A DNA stretch of 64,000 nucleotides from Guadua angustifolia. Taxonomy: Eukaryota; Streptophyta; Magnoliopsida; Poales; Poaceae. Shown one piece after another: positions 23,755-35,365 of the stretch; position 1 is the first letter of the stretch, and every line of letters starts with the position of its first letter. Location of the stretch: the NCBI GenBank assembly GCA_036346375.1, contig CM070508.1, positions 11,030,852 through 11,094,851 of the forward strand, read 5' to 3'. Under the pieces are notes generated by a model. That model did not search any database. It worked only from the letters and a program-made list of their open reading frames with translations, and had not been told where the DNA came from. Both the position numbers and the translations under genes were made by a program.

Positions 23755-23810
23755 TGTTATGAAATAAGAACTCTAAGCCAAATACCTCTTAGAACTCTAT
23801 CTTTTAAAGG
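23755..23810 (+). repeat. Copia 3' LTR, truncated to 56 bases
   Basis: It matches 5799-5855 through TTTTAAAGG, then departs abruptly. The rest of the LTR is missing from this window. Confidence 0.8.
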
Positions 23811-25441
23811 TTCGTCTGTCATTCACCACAATTGGGAAACAGAATGCTAGAAAAGCGGTATCTGGTTGAATCAATTGTATACCATAGTTCATCGAGTTAG
23901 TGAATGAGTTTCAAAGTTTCATGATGTCTCACGGAAGTTTCAACGTGAGGTTTCAAGTTTCATAAGGTTCGTGTTTCATTAAAAAGTTTAGCACCTGAAA
24001 CTTTTGGTTGAAACTTAGCTATGAACTTTGTTTTAATGAAATCTGAACCTTTGAAAGGTCCATAAAACTTATCCTGTAAGTCTGTCACCACAATTGATTC
24101 AACGGTATAGCGTGTGGTAGTTGCTCTCATTGGGAAAGGGGTCGACGACTTTGCGCGAGCAGGACAACGGGGACTACTTATCGGTAGGACTGTTCCGAGG
24201 ACGGAAGCTGGGCCGCACCGTAGAAACGAAAGGATTGAAAGGGCAAGCAAGTTGGGCAGGCAGCTCCAGCGTGCAGCGCAGAACTGGCCCGTGATTTCGC
24301 ATCCGCGGGTGGTCCGGGCGTTGGCGAGCCCACTTTGGTGCCTTTTTTTTCCTGCGCCTTTTCCCATCCACGAGTGGAATTTTTGGCACATGGATGGCAT
24401 GCACGTCGGCCGGCCCCGATGCTTGGTCGGTGTACTTTGCCATTTCGACAAAACCATCAACAAATTGCTGGACCATTTTGTCGCCCACCGATTGAACCCG
24501 CACGAACCTTTATAGCTTTTTTTGTTTCCGTGCTCCATGGCAGATGGCATGCATAATCGGACCTTTTTCTCAGACGCAACATGCAGAGCACAAAATTTGA
24601 AGCAGTCGAACGACATTCCTAGCCACCTTCAGAGGGGAAATCATATATGTTTACGTTTAAATTTAGAAAACAGGCTGAATGTACACGCTTTGCTACGGAT
24701 AAAAAAATCATATTACCTCAACATGTCAAATTGGTATCTTGTAGATTCTTTTATCCGCTGCGGTTCGAGATTAAAAACTACTTGGTAAACCGATCTAATT
24801 AAAAAATAAAAAAATTGAAAAATTATACGATGTAAACAGCTCGAAAACCATTGAAAACGGTTCAAAAACCATTGAAAAAGCTCAAAAACTAGATTTAACG
24901 AACATTCAATTAGTCAGTTTTCATTCGAAGAAAACCTACCGATTTTGATTTTTTAAATTTTTTAAATTTTGAACGATTTGTTATGATTTTTGAATTTTAA
25001 ATAATTTTTTGTAAAAACGGTTTTGTGAACCTTACAGCAGTTCCCTTTTGCGGTGGAAACCCACACCAACATTTCGTCTCGGTTCCTCGCTCTCTGTCCA
25101 TTTCGCTCGGACGGAAAGGCGCTCTTTCGCCGTTACTACTCGATGTCGTCGTGCCCCGGTAGCGACGAGGTCAGAAGCCGCGAGCGACATGGGTGAAAAG
25201 CTAACCTTTGGTCCAGTTGGCCCTTTTTTATACTTTCGTTTTATTTTCGTTTCCTCTTAAATAAAATTATAAATATAGTTCTTTTCTTGATCACCGTAAC
25301 ACCGATAGGTGCCATAAATCATTTAGTAACTTAGCTATTCTTCCTACTATAAGAGGACATAGTAGATAATATGTGACGTCTACAGATTTTTCTACTATAG
25401 ACAATAGACTAGATTTATAATTTCGTTCAAAATAATAATAA
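23811..25441. other. Unassigned intergenic DNA with two GC-rich patches
   Basis: 24110-24520 and 25030-25200 are GC-rich with open frames on both strands but no recognised domain. 24780-24920 has 'aaaaccattgaaaa' repeats. Nothing here supports a gene. Confidence 0.4.
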
Positions 25442-26880
25442 TAAAGTGTGCAAAGAGTCTACTACACTATGGATACAAATTTTGCCAAATTTTGGCAAAT
25501 TTTCGTTGAAATTTCGGATTTCGGGTCATCACGAAATCCAAATTACCGGTCAAAAATTTGAAACTGCTATAGTAATTTCATTTTTTCGGCAAAATTTAAC
25601 AAAAATTTGTGTTTTTAGCTGGATTTTGAACTTTTAGGGCCGGATTTGGTTCAATAACCTTTTAAAAAGTCATCTTATATGAAAATTTGTTGAAAAATTG
25701 AATTTTTTATACATTTTAAAATTTTGGTAGAAATACTATCAGATTTTTATAAAATTATACAAGCCTGATAATAATCTAAATTTTTTAAAATAATTAAACT
25801 TTATTTTTATCTTTAAAAATCAAAAGCAGAATAAACATAATTGGGACGATAAACTTGTTTAATTTTATAAATTTTCTTGAGCATGATCATGGTCTGAAAT
25901 TTTTATGAGAGATTAAGAATTGCCTTAGTATCATTTTATAAAATTTTCAAAAAATTTAACCTTTTTTATTTGGTCAATCAAATCTATGTAAGTATTGAAC
26001 TTCATTTGTTGTATTATATTTCAAAAATAAAAAAGAGAAAGAATATAAATGGTATTGTGCCTTATAAGAATTTTATAAATTCACTGTAGTGTGATCATGC
26101 TTCAAAATTTTTATGAGATATTAAGAATTTTCTTATCACCCTTCTGTAAAATTTTTAAAAATTTTAATTTTTTTTATTGCTAAAACAAATCTATGTATTG
26201 ATCATTAGGATTTTATCTGAACGAAGCATTGTCGGAAGTTTTAAAAATTCTTTAAACATGATCATCATCTAAAAATTTTATTTAAACATTAATATTATAT
26301 CAGAACCATCCACAAAAAATTTTAAAATTTTCTAACATGGTTTGACCATTTTTTATTTTGTTCAAATTTGTCGGTAAGCATTTTAACAAAGCAGTAGCGC
26401 TATTCAAATTTTTAAAAATGCATGAAGCTTGATCATCATCTTAAAATTTTATGTGAACATTATTGATGCATCATAACTATGCACAAAAAAATTCAAAAAT
26501 TTCTAACTAGGTTTGAACCATTTTTCATTCGGTTCAAATTTGCTGGTTAGTGTTTTATTAGGACAGTAGTAATGCTTGAATTTTAAAAAAGTCTTTATAT
26601 ATAATAATTATCTGAAATTTTTATAAAAACATCACTGATGTGTTAGGAGCCTCCATAAAAAATTTCAAAATTTTTCAACATCATTTGAACTATTTTCTAT
26701 TCAGTTAAAATTTGCTAAAATTTCGGCAATTTTGCCTGAAATTTTGGATATTTTGCCCGAATTTCAGTCCAAAAATTTCGGATTTAATTTTTTTTGAATT
26801 TCATTCGGATTTTATGCGAATTTTATATGAAATGACGAGATCTCATTAAAATTTTCAGATTTTGACGAGCAGCGAGATAT
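25442..26880. repeat. AT-rich dispersed repeat, copy 1, with diverged internal units
   Basis: It shares long stretches with 56395-57570, for example 'gggccggatttgg', then 'caataacctttt', 'gtcatctt' and 'gaaaatttgttgaaaaat'. Inside, a unit of roughly 165-200 bases recurs about five times. Its marker is 'gatcat(c/g)atct(a/g)aaa(a)tttt' followed by 'ccacaaaaaatttcaaaattt', near 25880, 26090, 26255, 26425 and 26595. Edges carry 'aaatttcgg' runs and 'gagatat'. No coding capacity; class unknown. Confidence 0.6.
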
Positions 26881-26989
26881 AGACCGAAAACGAAAGTCTC
26901 TGTGAAAAGCGTGGCCTTAACAGGGATTTTGCTGGAATCTGACTTTCTCCACGGCCATGTTGACTGCCTCCCCAATCCCTCCAATAAAC

Positions 26990-27117
26990 GGTCTCCAGCA
27001 GATGCTTCCACGAACGAAATCCTCCACTCTGTCCACTCTTCCCCAGCGGCGGCAGCAGGAGGAAGGCAGGAATCTTCGCCTTTGCTTCCGCGTCCCGCCG
27101 GGCTGTTGCAGCCTGCC
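26990..27117 (+). other. Possible untranslated first exon of the PLAC8-type gene
   Basis: A GC-rich patch with CT-rich sequence ends at a good donor, TGCCG/GTGAGC (27118). The next coding exon begins after TGTTTGTGCAG at 30239. This layout (5' UTR exon plus long intron) is plausible but unsupported by transcripts. Confidence 0.3.
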
Positions 27118-27494
27118 GGTGAGCGCTTCCCTTGCTCCTCTACGCTTCTCTAATGGATGATGAGTGGATCTATTCTACTCTTCTTTTTTTCCCCGTTTCT
27201 TTGCTTCTCTGAATGATTGGATGTGAATGACTCCCTATGCTGGGTTGCTGGCTGCCTCCGAAAATTTTCTTTCCAGTCTGTAGCAGTAAACTCGAAATCT
27301 TTTTTTTAAAAAATAAAACTAGTAAACTCGTAATGTTGGTTCTGTGACGATGGGGTAGATATGGTAGACTGCAGTAGCCCAGATTGCATGCGCTAATTTC
27401 CGGTACCCGGTTGCCAGATGTACCAAATCCAACGCATTGTTCATTGTATTGTGAATTGTATCTGGTGTTGCTAATGCACTCGTAACTGCACTTT

Positions 27495-27766
27495 CTAAGG
27501 GGCATGTATACAGTGGTATAGACTACAGCTGTCTATAATATATCTCTATATCATTTATAAACAGTATTAAAAATAACTCATACAATGGATCGTCTATATA
27601 ATTGTCTGGAATGGTCTCTTATATAATAGTACACAAACTAGAAAGCTGTCTATAAGACCATCTGTTAAATAATAAACAGCAGCTTTCTCTCTCATCTACA
27701 TCACCTAAAATCCTACGTGGTATAGTCTTACAGACAGCTGACATGTACTATTATACATACCCTTAG
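27495..27766. mobile_element. MITE with CTAAGGG...CCCTTAG ends
   Basis: A 272-base unit begins CTAAGGGGCATGTATA and ends with its inverted match (TATACATACCCTTAG). AGCTGTCTATAA and its inverse recur inside (agctgtctgtaagac on the other strand). No certain duplication. It lies in the intron of the PLAC8-type gene. Confidence 0.55.
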
Positions 27767-28307
27767 TCGTAGTATATGTATGGCGAATTGACGAGGAAAC
27801 AATGACACAATAGTTAATTCTTGCTTGTTTTGCTCTTCGTGCTGGGTAAACTCTATTCGGTGAATGGAATGACTTTTTTCTTGAAACAAACACACCCTAA
27901 CTGTATTCGGCTACTTGCAATAGGTGTTTGCTCTTTGCATCTGACATATTTTTTACTCTAGAAGTAGTACAAAAATCTGGTTGGAAAGAAGCTTGGATTC
28001 TTCAAGGCAATGAACCTAGTTAAACATCATAAATACTCCAGTAGTAGACCATGGCTGTGCACCACATCGCACAAGAAATAAGACATCCAGTTGATCATTC
28101 AGCACTCTTTTTATGGAGGAACATGTGTGCACATTTCCAGTTTTATCCCCTTTGATTCACTGTATGCGACAAAAATATTGTTGCAGAAGTAATCAAAAAC
28201 ATTTTTGTCGGAATAGCTAGCAAGGTTGAAATGTGATAAGAGTGGCATACCATGAAACTAATGCTTCCACATTTTCTTGGATAAAAATATCAAAGTAATG
28301 GTGCAAC

Positions 28308-29790
28308 ATTTTTTTTTTGATAAAGGAAGTATTTTATTGATTTCAAGAAAATTACATCGAGAAGATACAATTCCTTGAAACACCTTCCGGCCTCTGCTTC
28401 ACAAGAAGCACACAGCCCAAAAGCCAAAAAAACACACACACACTCTAGTGACTATTAAGTCGAAGACTAAACCGCCACCCATGTGCCTGGGCAAAGAAAT
28501 CCTTGGCCACCTTGGACAGCCGAAGCGTAGCATCCACCATAATAGAACGCAAATCTGCCCTCTGAAGCATAGTCCAAGTACGTAGCCAATGGGAAGTATA
28601 GCATAGATAACCTGCAAAGGAGATGAGCTGGATTTCTTTTGGAAGACAATGTCATTCCTGTTTAACCAAATAGACCAACAGATGGTTGCGGCCCTTAGTA
28701 AAACAATATTTTTAATACCCTTCGCAAAACCATCCAGCCAAGTACCAAACATATGAGAAACACTGAAAGGTCGAACAATACCAAAAGCAAGATACACAAA
28801 GCTCCAGACCATACGAGCAAATCGACAAGTAAAAAACAAATGCCTAATCGTCTCCGTTTCGTGACAAAAGCAACATGTTGTACTGCCTTGCCAATTGCGT
28901 TTGGCCAGATTGTCCTTAGTTAGAATAACTCCTCTTCTAAGATACCATAGAAAGACTTTAATTTTTAATGGGGCTTTTAACTTCCATAAACGCTTGTTGA
29001 GATTAGGAACATCATATTTTATCAACGCCAAGTAATGAGACTTCACTGAGAATTGCCCAGATTGGCACAAGCTCCAGCGAAATTCGTCATCAACCTGCGT
29101 TAAATGTAAATTGGCGATGCGTGAAAGCAAGTCATTCCACTCCACCAACTTAGATCCAATTAATGATCTTCGCCAAGAAATATTAGGTTGAGGAGCCATA
29201 AAAACTTCAGCAATCGTTATGTATTTTTTCCTTGTGATATTGTATAGCCCAGGATATTGATGTTTTAAAGCACAATTACCAAGCCAATTATCTTCCCAGA
29301 ATCGCACCTGTGATCCATTATTGATTTTGAAAGTACCAAACCGAAGGAAATCCCGTTTTACCTTCATCAAACTAGACCAGAAATGCGAGTCTCCTGGTTT
29401 CCACTCGACTTGTACCAACGATTTAGACACAAGATACTTATTTCTAAGAATCTGCTGCCATGTACCATCTGTTGATAAAAGTTTAAACAACCACTTACTC
29501 AGAAGCGCAATATTCTTAATATTTAAATCATGAATCCCAAGTCCCCCTTGATCTTTGGGCTGACATAATATATTCCATTTTGCAAGACGATATTTTCTTT
29601 TACCTTCCTCCCCTTGCCAGAAGAAGCGAGATCGGAAGTAATCAAGCCTCTTAAGAACACCCTTAGGAATCTTAAAGAAAGACATCATATACATCGGAAG
29701 ACTACTTAACACTGAATTAATGAGTGTTAGTCTGCCACCAACTGAAAGGTGTTTTCCCTTCCAACTACTAAGACGCTTCTCAATTTTTTG
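28308..29790 (-). mobile_element. LINE (L1 type), 5'-truncated, in intron
   Basis: On the minus strand an open frame (29712-28399, open further back to about 29784) encodes the end of a reverse transcriptase (SVGGRLTLINSVLSSLPMYM) and the zf-RVT region (KAPLKIKVFLWYLRRGVILT, CCFCHETETIRHLFFTCRFA). The + strand T-run at 28310 is its poly(A) tail. The 5' part (endonuclease and catalytic core) is missing. The 437-codon frame is intact, so the insertion is fairly young. A target duplication was not found. It lies opposite to the host gene inside its intron. Confidence 0.85.
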
Positions 29791-29975
29791 TTATTTCAGT
29801 TAGGGATGTGCTTTAGTCATTTATGTCCATGTTAAGTTTTATACATTTTCGTTTTTTCTAACAAGTTTATATACAATATCATCTGACATTTTTGCAGTTA
29901 TCCCCTCAAAAACTTCATTGCCCCTTCTTTTTTTAGTCCCAAATATTTCACAAAATTAATCTGAGAAAATCTACA

Positions 29976-30103
29976 ATATGCCATTGAATAACTATATGAT
30001 CTACAATATGCCACTTATGAGACCGACATGTGGGTCCGGGCCCCACATGCTACTAAGACATCTGTGGCATATTGTAGACATACAAAGTTATTCATTGGTA
30101 TAT
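29976..30103. mobile_element. Small MITE, 128 bp, fold-back
   Basis: About 40 bases at each end are inverted copies (atatgccattgaataac versus the complement of gttattcattggtatat, and ctacaatatgccac versus gtggcatattgtag), around a GC-rich loop (gggtccgggcccc). Confidence 0.6.
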
Positions 30104-30262
30104 AAGGGATTTCCCCAATTAATGATGACTTTCTGATTGTTCCTGTATCAGCAAGTTATGAGTGTGGACTAATTTTTCTGATCTAAATTTGAGTACTGAC
30201 TATTTGCTTTATTTTAGACCTGTTTCTGTTTGTGCAGAACTTGGTGGCTAATAGTATGTAAG

Positions 30263-31119
30263 ATGTCAGAATTGCATATAACATCTAAGACTCCAGATGA
30301 ACATAATGGTCTCCAACGGTAATGAAAATATCAAGGCTGATATTCAACAACTGGAGTCAACAACATTGGACAAAAATGATCTTGGAGACACAGGTGTCAA
30401 TACTCTTTCCACTCAGGGTGTCTCACAGCAGGGAAAGCAGTGGAGTGCGTTTCTGAACTTTGTGAATCGCTTTTCTAGTGGTGCCAGGTTTAGGAAGTTG
30501 GGTCCTTCCCCTTCATTCAAGTTTAAACAGCTCGCACTTGAATGAGATGAGTTCTCAAGTTCTACCCATTCTGACAACCATGGTAATCATGAACATTTCC
30601 AATTTATCAGGAAAATTAATTGGGGTCATCTCTGGGTAATGTGCAAGGGTTGGATAAAGGAGCCTCTTAACATGGCCCTTTTTGTTTGGATTGCTTGTGT
30701 TGCTGTATCTGGTGCAATACTCTTACTTGTTATGACTGGAATGTTTAATCATGCTTTGCCTAGCAAATCACAAAGTGACACCTGGTTTGAAGTGAACAAC
30801 CAAATTCTGAATGCATTATTCACACTCATGTGCCTTTATCAACACCCAAAATGGATCTATAACTTTGTGCTTTTGTGTTGATGGGAGTAAAAGGGCATTT
30901 TAAGGCTTAGGAAAATATATTGGAAAAATGGAACATATAAACCTAACGAGTGGATGCACATGATGGTGGTTGTAATCCTTCCTTTAATTTGAACTGCTTT
31001 GCTCAATATGCCTTGTGCGGTCTCAACCTAGGATACCGCAGATCTGAACGGCCTCCTGTCAGTGTTGGCCTGACTATTTCTGTTGCAATTGGGGCCGCTG
31101 CCTTTGCTGGTTTGTATAA
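30263..31119 (+). pseudogene. PLAC8-type gene, segment 1
   Basis: After the acceptor TGTTTGTGCAG (30239), ATG at 30263 opens MSELHITSKTPDEHNGLQ. A one-base shift near 30318 leads into NGNENIKADIQQLEST and FLNFVNRFSSGARFRKLG. Stops follow at 30543 and 30879 (both TGA where CGA is likely) and 30888 (TAA). The frame resumes as NLNCFAQYALCGLNLGYRRS and VGLTISVAIGAAAFAGLYN, where the composite insertion breaks it at TATAA (31115-31119). It contains the first membrane segments. Confidence 0.75.
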
Positions 31120-31783
31120 TGTTAGTGTCAGCATGGTAAAAAAATTAGAGACAAGATTTAACGTGTAAAAATTTTTACGGAAAAAAAACTACAGGAAACA
31201 ATCTACTATAGTAGTTTCAGGATTACAAGTATAAGGATGTAGCTTATATAGCCAAAAAGAGTCTTAATGTTAAAGATTTGAATTAACAACCTATTTGAAT
31301 AAAACTAAAAGATATAGTAAGTTGAGATATTGAGTTATCTCTAATAAATCTCTCCTTAACTCATTTCATAATGAAATTGTTCCTAGGAAACCTCAAAGGG
31401 TAGAAAATCACTATGAATACCAAGTGTGTTAAAAGTCCAAAAGACTAATGAATAAGGAAGACTGGAACAGTCAATTCAAACACTTGAAGTGCGAAAAACC
31501 ACAAAGGGTATGAAAGAATAGAACAATCTTATATAAACGTTTCTCATGAAGCAAGATTAAGCAAACCACTAGTATGTCGAGAGAAAGACCGGAACAATCA
31601 ATTCAAAACACAACTGTCAACAAAGCAGATGAAAAAATCTAGGTCTTCAAGAATTCATAACCCTAGTAAAAGTCTGTGCAACTGACCTCTTGAAACAAAC
31701 ACTCGATCATCAAACAGTATAAGCCAAGACATCACCTGTGGTTTGGGTAGAGAGCGAAGAACACATAACATGAATTTTTTACA
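31120..31783 (-). repeat. LTR of the composite, left copy (664 bp)
   Basis: It is TG...CA bounded and matches the reverse complement of 50463-51118 with many substitutions. On the minus strand it contains a TATA box (ggctatataagc) at about 31235. Confidence 0.75.
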
Positions 31784-33067
31784 TGCTCCACATGGAATAT
31801 AAAATTCAGCAAACTGTCCATTGAAAATTCATAACATGGTTGAAACTGCTCCTCCAAAAATGTCAATGTGAAGAAAAAAATTCTTGCGCTGCCAATGGAG
31901 TATAAATTGCAGTAGACCTCTCATATCGAGCAAAGACAACAAAACAACGTTATAATATCCACGCAGAAATAAACTATTCCTTGCACTTTAAACCTTCATC
32001 TCAAACTAGCATTAGAACAAAATCTTCACTAGAAAAACTCCGAAGAGTATAATGGTACCATCAGGGTGTCATCAAATTCCAAATTAACGTTTCCAAAACC
32101 TTTATAATGGTCGCGCAAGTGATCCAAATTACAATGTATTTAAACAGTGAATAAAACACCAAAATAATGGTGATAAAAACACCAAATTTCAATTAACGGT
32201 GATGAAACACCAAATTTAGTTGTCTCTTCAACTAACATTATCATATTGTCTACAAAGTAGACGATGAAACGCCAAAGAAACCGACAATGAAACATTGAAT
32301 AAATCTCCAAGAAACTGTCAATGATAAATCCTACATGAATGTTGCCAATAATAAATACATTGGTCTGAATTGCAAAAGAAATCCGTCAAGAATATGTATA
32401 ATGGCATGAATTATGTATGAATACCACTAATAATATGTATGACAGTTGAAATTTACAATAAAAAATCCGTCAATAATAAATACAAAATAATAGACATAAT
32501 AACCCAAACTGGACATGAATACCAAAGTCTCCTCATCAAATCATCGGGTGGCTGCTACAGCAGTGACGCGATCAGAGACAGATCATCACTTTCAGGGGCC
32601 TCGGTACCGACGAAAGCACGAGAAACACCCCTGCGCGATCAATTGAGATCATGCCTCCACCTTTGGACGTGTTGATCGCTAGTTCGCTACCAGCATGGAC
32701 ACCACCTCGGTCATCTCAAGCCGCTTGTCGGGTTCGCGTCTCAGCAGCGCTTCATCACGTTCGCCAAAGAGCTTGGACAACAGCATGGTATCTCAGGCCT
32801 CAAGTTCACCGAGAACATGGTGGAGCCCATCATGTAGTAGTCGCCGGGCTTCTGGTCGGCTCTGGATGAGGAAGCTGAGGGACGCCTTGGTGCCCCTGAT
32901 GTGCATGTGCCCCTGATGTACAGCTCGGTGGATGGATGAGACGCTGAGGATCCAGGATAGATCGCCACGGGGGTTGTTGTTGGACGTTTAGTTGGCGGAG
33001 CTGGCGGGGGATGATGGTGAAGACGCGGCAGATGATGATAAATATCCTGGGTACGGCTCTAATATCA
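31784..33067 (-). mobile_element. Internal region and primer site of small LTR element
   Basis: On the minus strand the primer site TGATATTAGAGCC (33067-33055) resembles the initiator-tRNA site TGGTATCAGAGC. The internal region is about 1.27 kb with no gag or pol, so the element is non-autonomous. Its first half is GC-rich and host-like (see 32679-32760). The second half has many short 'caatgaaac', 'ccaataataaatac' phrases. Confidence 0.6.
32679..32760 (-). pseudogene. Possible captured end of a protein kinase domain
   Basis: The minus strand reads RDEALLRREPDKRLEMTEVV then SMLVAN and a stop. In another frame just upstream is LANVMKRC. A Cys followed by Pro-x-x-Arg and MTEVVSML is typical of kinase subdomain XI. 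The piece is short and frame-shifted, so this is only a resemblance. It would be host sequence carried by the LTR element. Confidence 0.3.
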
Positions 33068-33211
33068 TTTATTAGGATTAGAAGTACGGTAAAATAATTA
33101 AAGATAAGATTTATTATAAAAAAATCTTTATAGAAAAAACTATGGACAACGATCACTATAATGGTTTGAGAATTACATGTACAGAGGATGTGACTTATAT
33201 AGCCAAAAGAG
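33068..33211 (-). repeat. 5' LTR remnant of the minus-oriented element
   Basis: These 144 bases match the LTR ends at 31120-31260, including the TATA region (tgacttatatagcc). The rest of this LTR is absent. The sequence switches directly to the 3' internal end of a + oriented copy. Confidence 0.6.
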
Positions 33212-33346
33212 TGAATTGTAGCAAACTTGGACAACTATACTTTATTGACAACATGAGAATTTTTTCTTCACATTGATATTTTTGGATTAGTAGTTTCAAT
33301 CATGTTATGGATTTTCAGTAGATAATTTGTCGAATTTGATGTTCTA

Positions 33347-33374
33347 CTAGTTTAATGCTCGTGCGTTGCTACGA
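33347..33374 (-). other. Helitron 3' terminus (outer)
   Basis: On the minus strand: CGTAGC, AAC, GCACG forms a short hairpin with one bulge, followed by ten bases and CTAG, then T in the flank. Confidence 0.7.
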
Positions 33375-33750
33375 AAAATAAAATTGGTAACGAAACATAA
33401 AGGTCAAGCAATAAAAGAAAATTGTGCTATAAGATCAAACATCTATTTCTCCCGATTATAAAAATTTTTATGGTTTCTCCTCTGACATAAATTAAAATCA
33501 AATATATTGTACGTAGTATATCAGTTCTGGACACGTGGACGGATGATAGGGGGCGCTTGGGGTGGTTGACGTGGTGGCTTAACGTTCTCTGTTCGTTTCC
33601 TGTCCGGGCGAGAGGCTTAAATTGTCTTTGCTTCGCTCCAAAGGAAACTTAAGATTCTGTTTCAAGATCGGACGGCCAGGATGAGCTTAGTACTTGATAA
33701 GTGCATTGATTTTTTTGGAGAAAACTGCAACAAGGTTGTATACGCACTGC

Positions 33751-34002
33751 TCCCTTCAATCATAAATAGTTATTATTTTGAACATATGTGTAATTAAACT
33801 TTTCCAACTTTAACTGTTAATATCTTTTTAAAAATTTAAATTAGATACATGAAAATCACATATGTAGATTTATTTCAAAAAGTACTTTTGTAATATTATA
33901 ATTTTATTGAGTTTTTATAAATATATTATAATAAAAATTAGTAATTAACACCATATTTAGACTGTCAGTACCAAAGTGATAACTGTTTGTAACAAAAGAG
34001 AG
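33751..34002. mobile_element. Stowaway-like MITE
   Basis: It begins CTCCCTTCAATCATAAATAG and ends near AAAAGAGAG with TA. The AT-rich interior and start resemble Stowaway elements. The right inverted end is degenerate. It lies within the Helitron. Confidence 0.5.
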
Positions 34003-34737
34003 TATGTCATAAAAAAAATCAAGTCCAACCCGCACCGGCAATTTTTGAAAATTTTATACCATGTTTCTAACTTGGAGAACAGTGCTTGAAAGTGGGATAT
34101 CCATCAAACTGTTCCTACAAAATTTCTATAAATTTCTCTCTTGTTCCAAACAGGGCCGGAGCGGCGGAGTGCATCCAAAAGTCACACGTCCTCCACGAGG
34201 ATTCAATCCCAAATGAAAAAAAATGAAGAAAAGGACAATATTGCTTATGCTAAACTATGTTAGCCTTATCCCTCGACCAACATAAACATAGTTTTACCAA
34301 CCGCAACATTAGGCCTCACTGGAATAGAACAGTTCAGTAAAGTAACCACCTCAATACATCATGTCATCATCAGCACGCTGAACAGGTCTTATGAACAAAA
34401 CAGCATGCTTTGGCATCGCTACTTCCCGCAAGATTAAGTTATCTGAAATTGATCAGATCCTGCTAGGCCAACAAGTCATCTGCGTGCTAGACTAACCCTA
34501 GGCCACTGCTAGTGAGTCTGCAGCTCTTCACTGCTCTGCTTCTGCAACCAAAAAAATGGATGTGTGTTGTTGTCCACATCAAGCTGGATGATCCTGGAGC
34601 TGCAGTCTCTATGCTGGCTCCAATCCGCCATATTTCATCGGATGAACAGAGGCTTGATTGTACCGGTGACATCTAATTTCGTGGTAGACAAACATGTGCA
34701 TCTCGCCATTTATAGGACAGAAGAATGAGCGCGGAAT

Positions 34738-35365
34738 CTATTTGGCGGCATACCAGCTCTTTGCACACTTGGCGTCGACAGCCAAGTCGACCTTCAGGAC
34801 GTTGGTTCCATAGAAAGGCTTGAACATGCACTCTACCACGATGGTCTTGGCCATTTCAGCAGATTCTGTAGGACCTTCCAGAATCACTTCATCGTGAACC
34901 TGCAGGCATAAAATTGGAAACAATGTATAAGTTCACCTTGGGGACCAAAAGAGAATAATTTGGAAGGAATAAGAGTTTAGTTATTAAATATGATGTAATA
35001 ATTCTTGCATTTTCCTCTCTTTTTTTCAAAGAAAGAAACCATGGAATTGGCTCCATCCGTCTGTGCTATTTTTAGAAAGCCCTAGCAATGATCTTGTAAT
35101 AAACCTGCAGTAGGAGTCTCCAACCAAGCTCCTTAAGGCGAGCATTCCTTTCTATCTCAAGCATCGCACACATCGCAACATCTGCTGCACTACCCTATGG
35201 ATTGGAGAATGGTGATACATTAGTACGCATATTTCAAAACTGAAAATCAAGTTTGAGCATGACAGCCATTGGATCATGATTAATAGCAAGTACCTGCACT
35301 GGTGCATTTATAGCAGCACACTCAATGTGACCTCTTTGACCAGAACTTGCATGAGTCATGTAGGA
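34738..35365 (-). pseudogene. 3' end of organellar DNA polymerase I-like gene, captured
   Basis: Three exons with intact splice sites lie on the minus strand. About 35365-35294 reads MTHASSGQRGHIECAAINAP. 35194-35105 reads GSAADVAMCAMLEIERNARL. 34899-34738 reads VHDEVILEGPTESAEMAKTI and ends in WYAAK plus stop. These are the family A polymerase C-terminus, including motif C (HDE), as in plant organellar polymerases (POP/PolI-like). The polymerase and exonuclease domains upstream are absent, so no enzyme can be made. The 3' UTR may extend to about 34440. Confidence 0.85.

Larger units (their letters stand above)
5799..23810 (+). mobile_element. Ty1/copia retrotransposon, decayed, with gypsy-1 nested inside
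   Basis: A 5' LTR (5799-6036) and the start of the 3' LTR (23755-23810) match over their first 56 bases, beginning TGTTATGA. Between them, on the + strand, the copia order gag - protease - integrase - reverse transcriptase - RNase H can be followed through many stops and frameshifts. A primer-binding-like site follows the 5' LTR, and a purine tract (caagggggag) precedes the 3' LTR. The leader is interrupted by gypsy-1 at 7237-17854. Without that insert the element is about 7.4 kb. The 3' LTR is broken off after 56 bases, so no duplication can be checked on the right. Confidence 0.85.

Noticed and set aside
24114..24515. 133-codon + strand frame
   Set aside because: Equal-length frames run on the other strand. 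No domain, no splice sites, no promoter.
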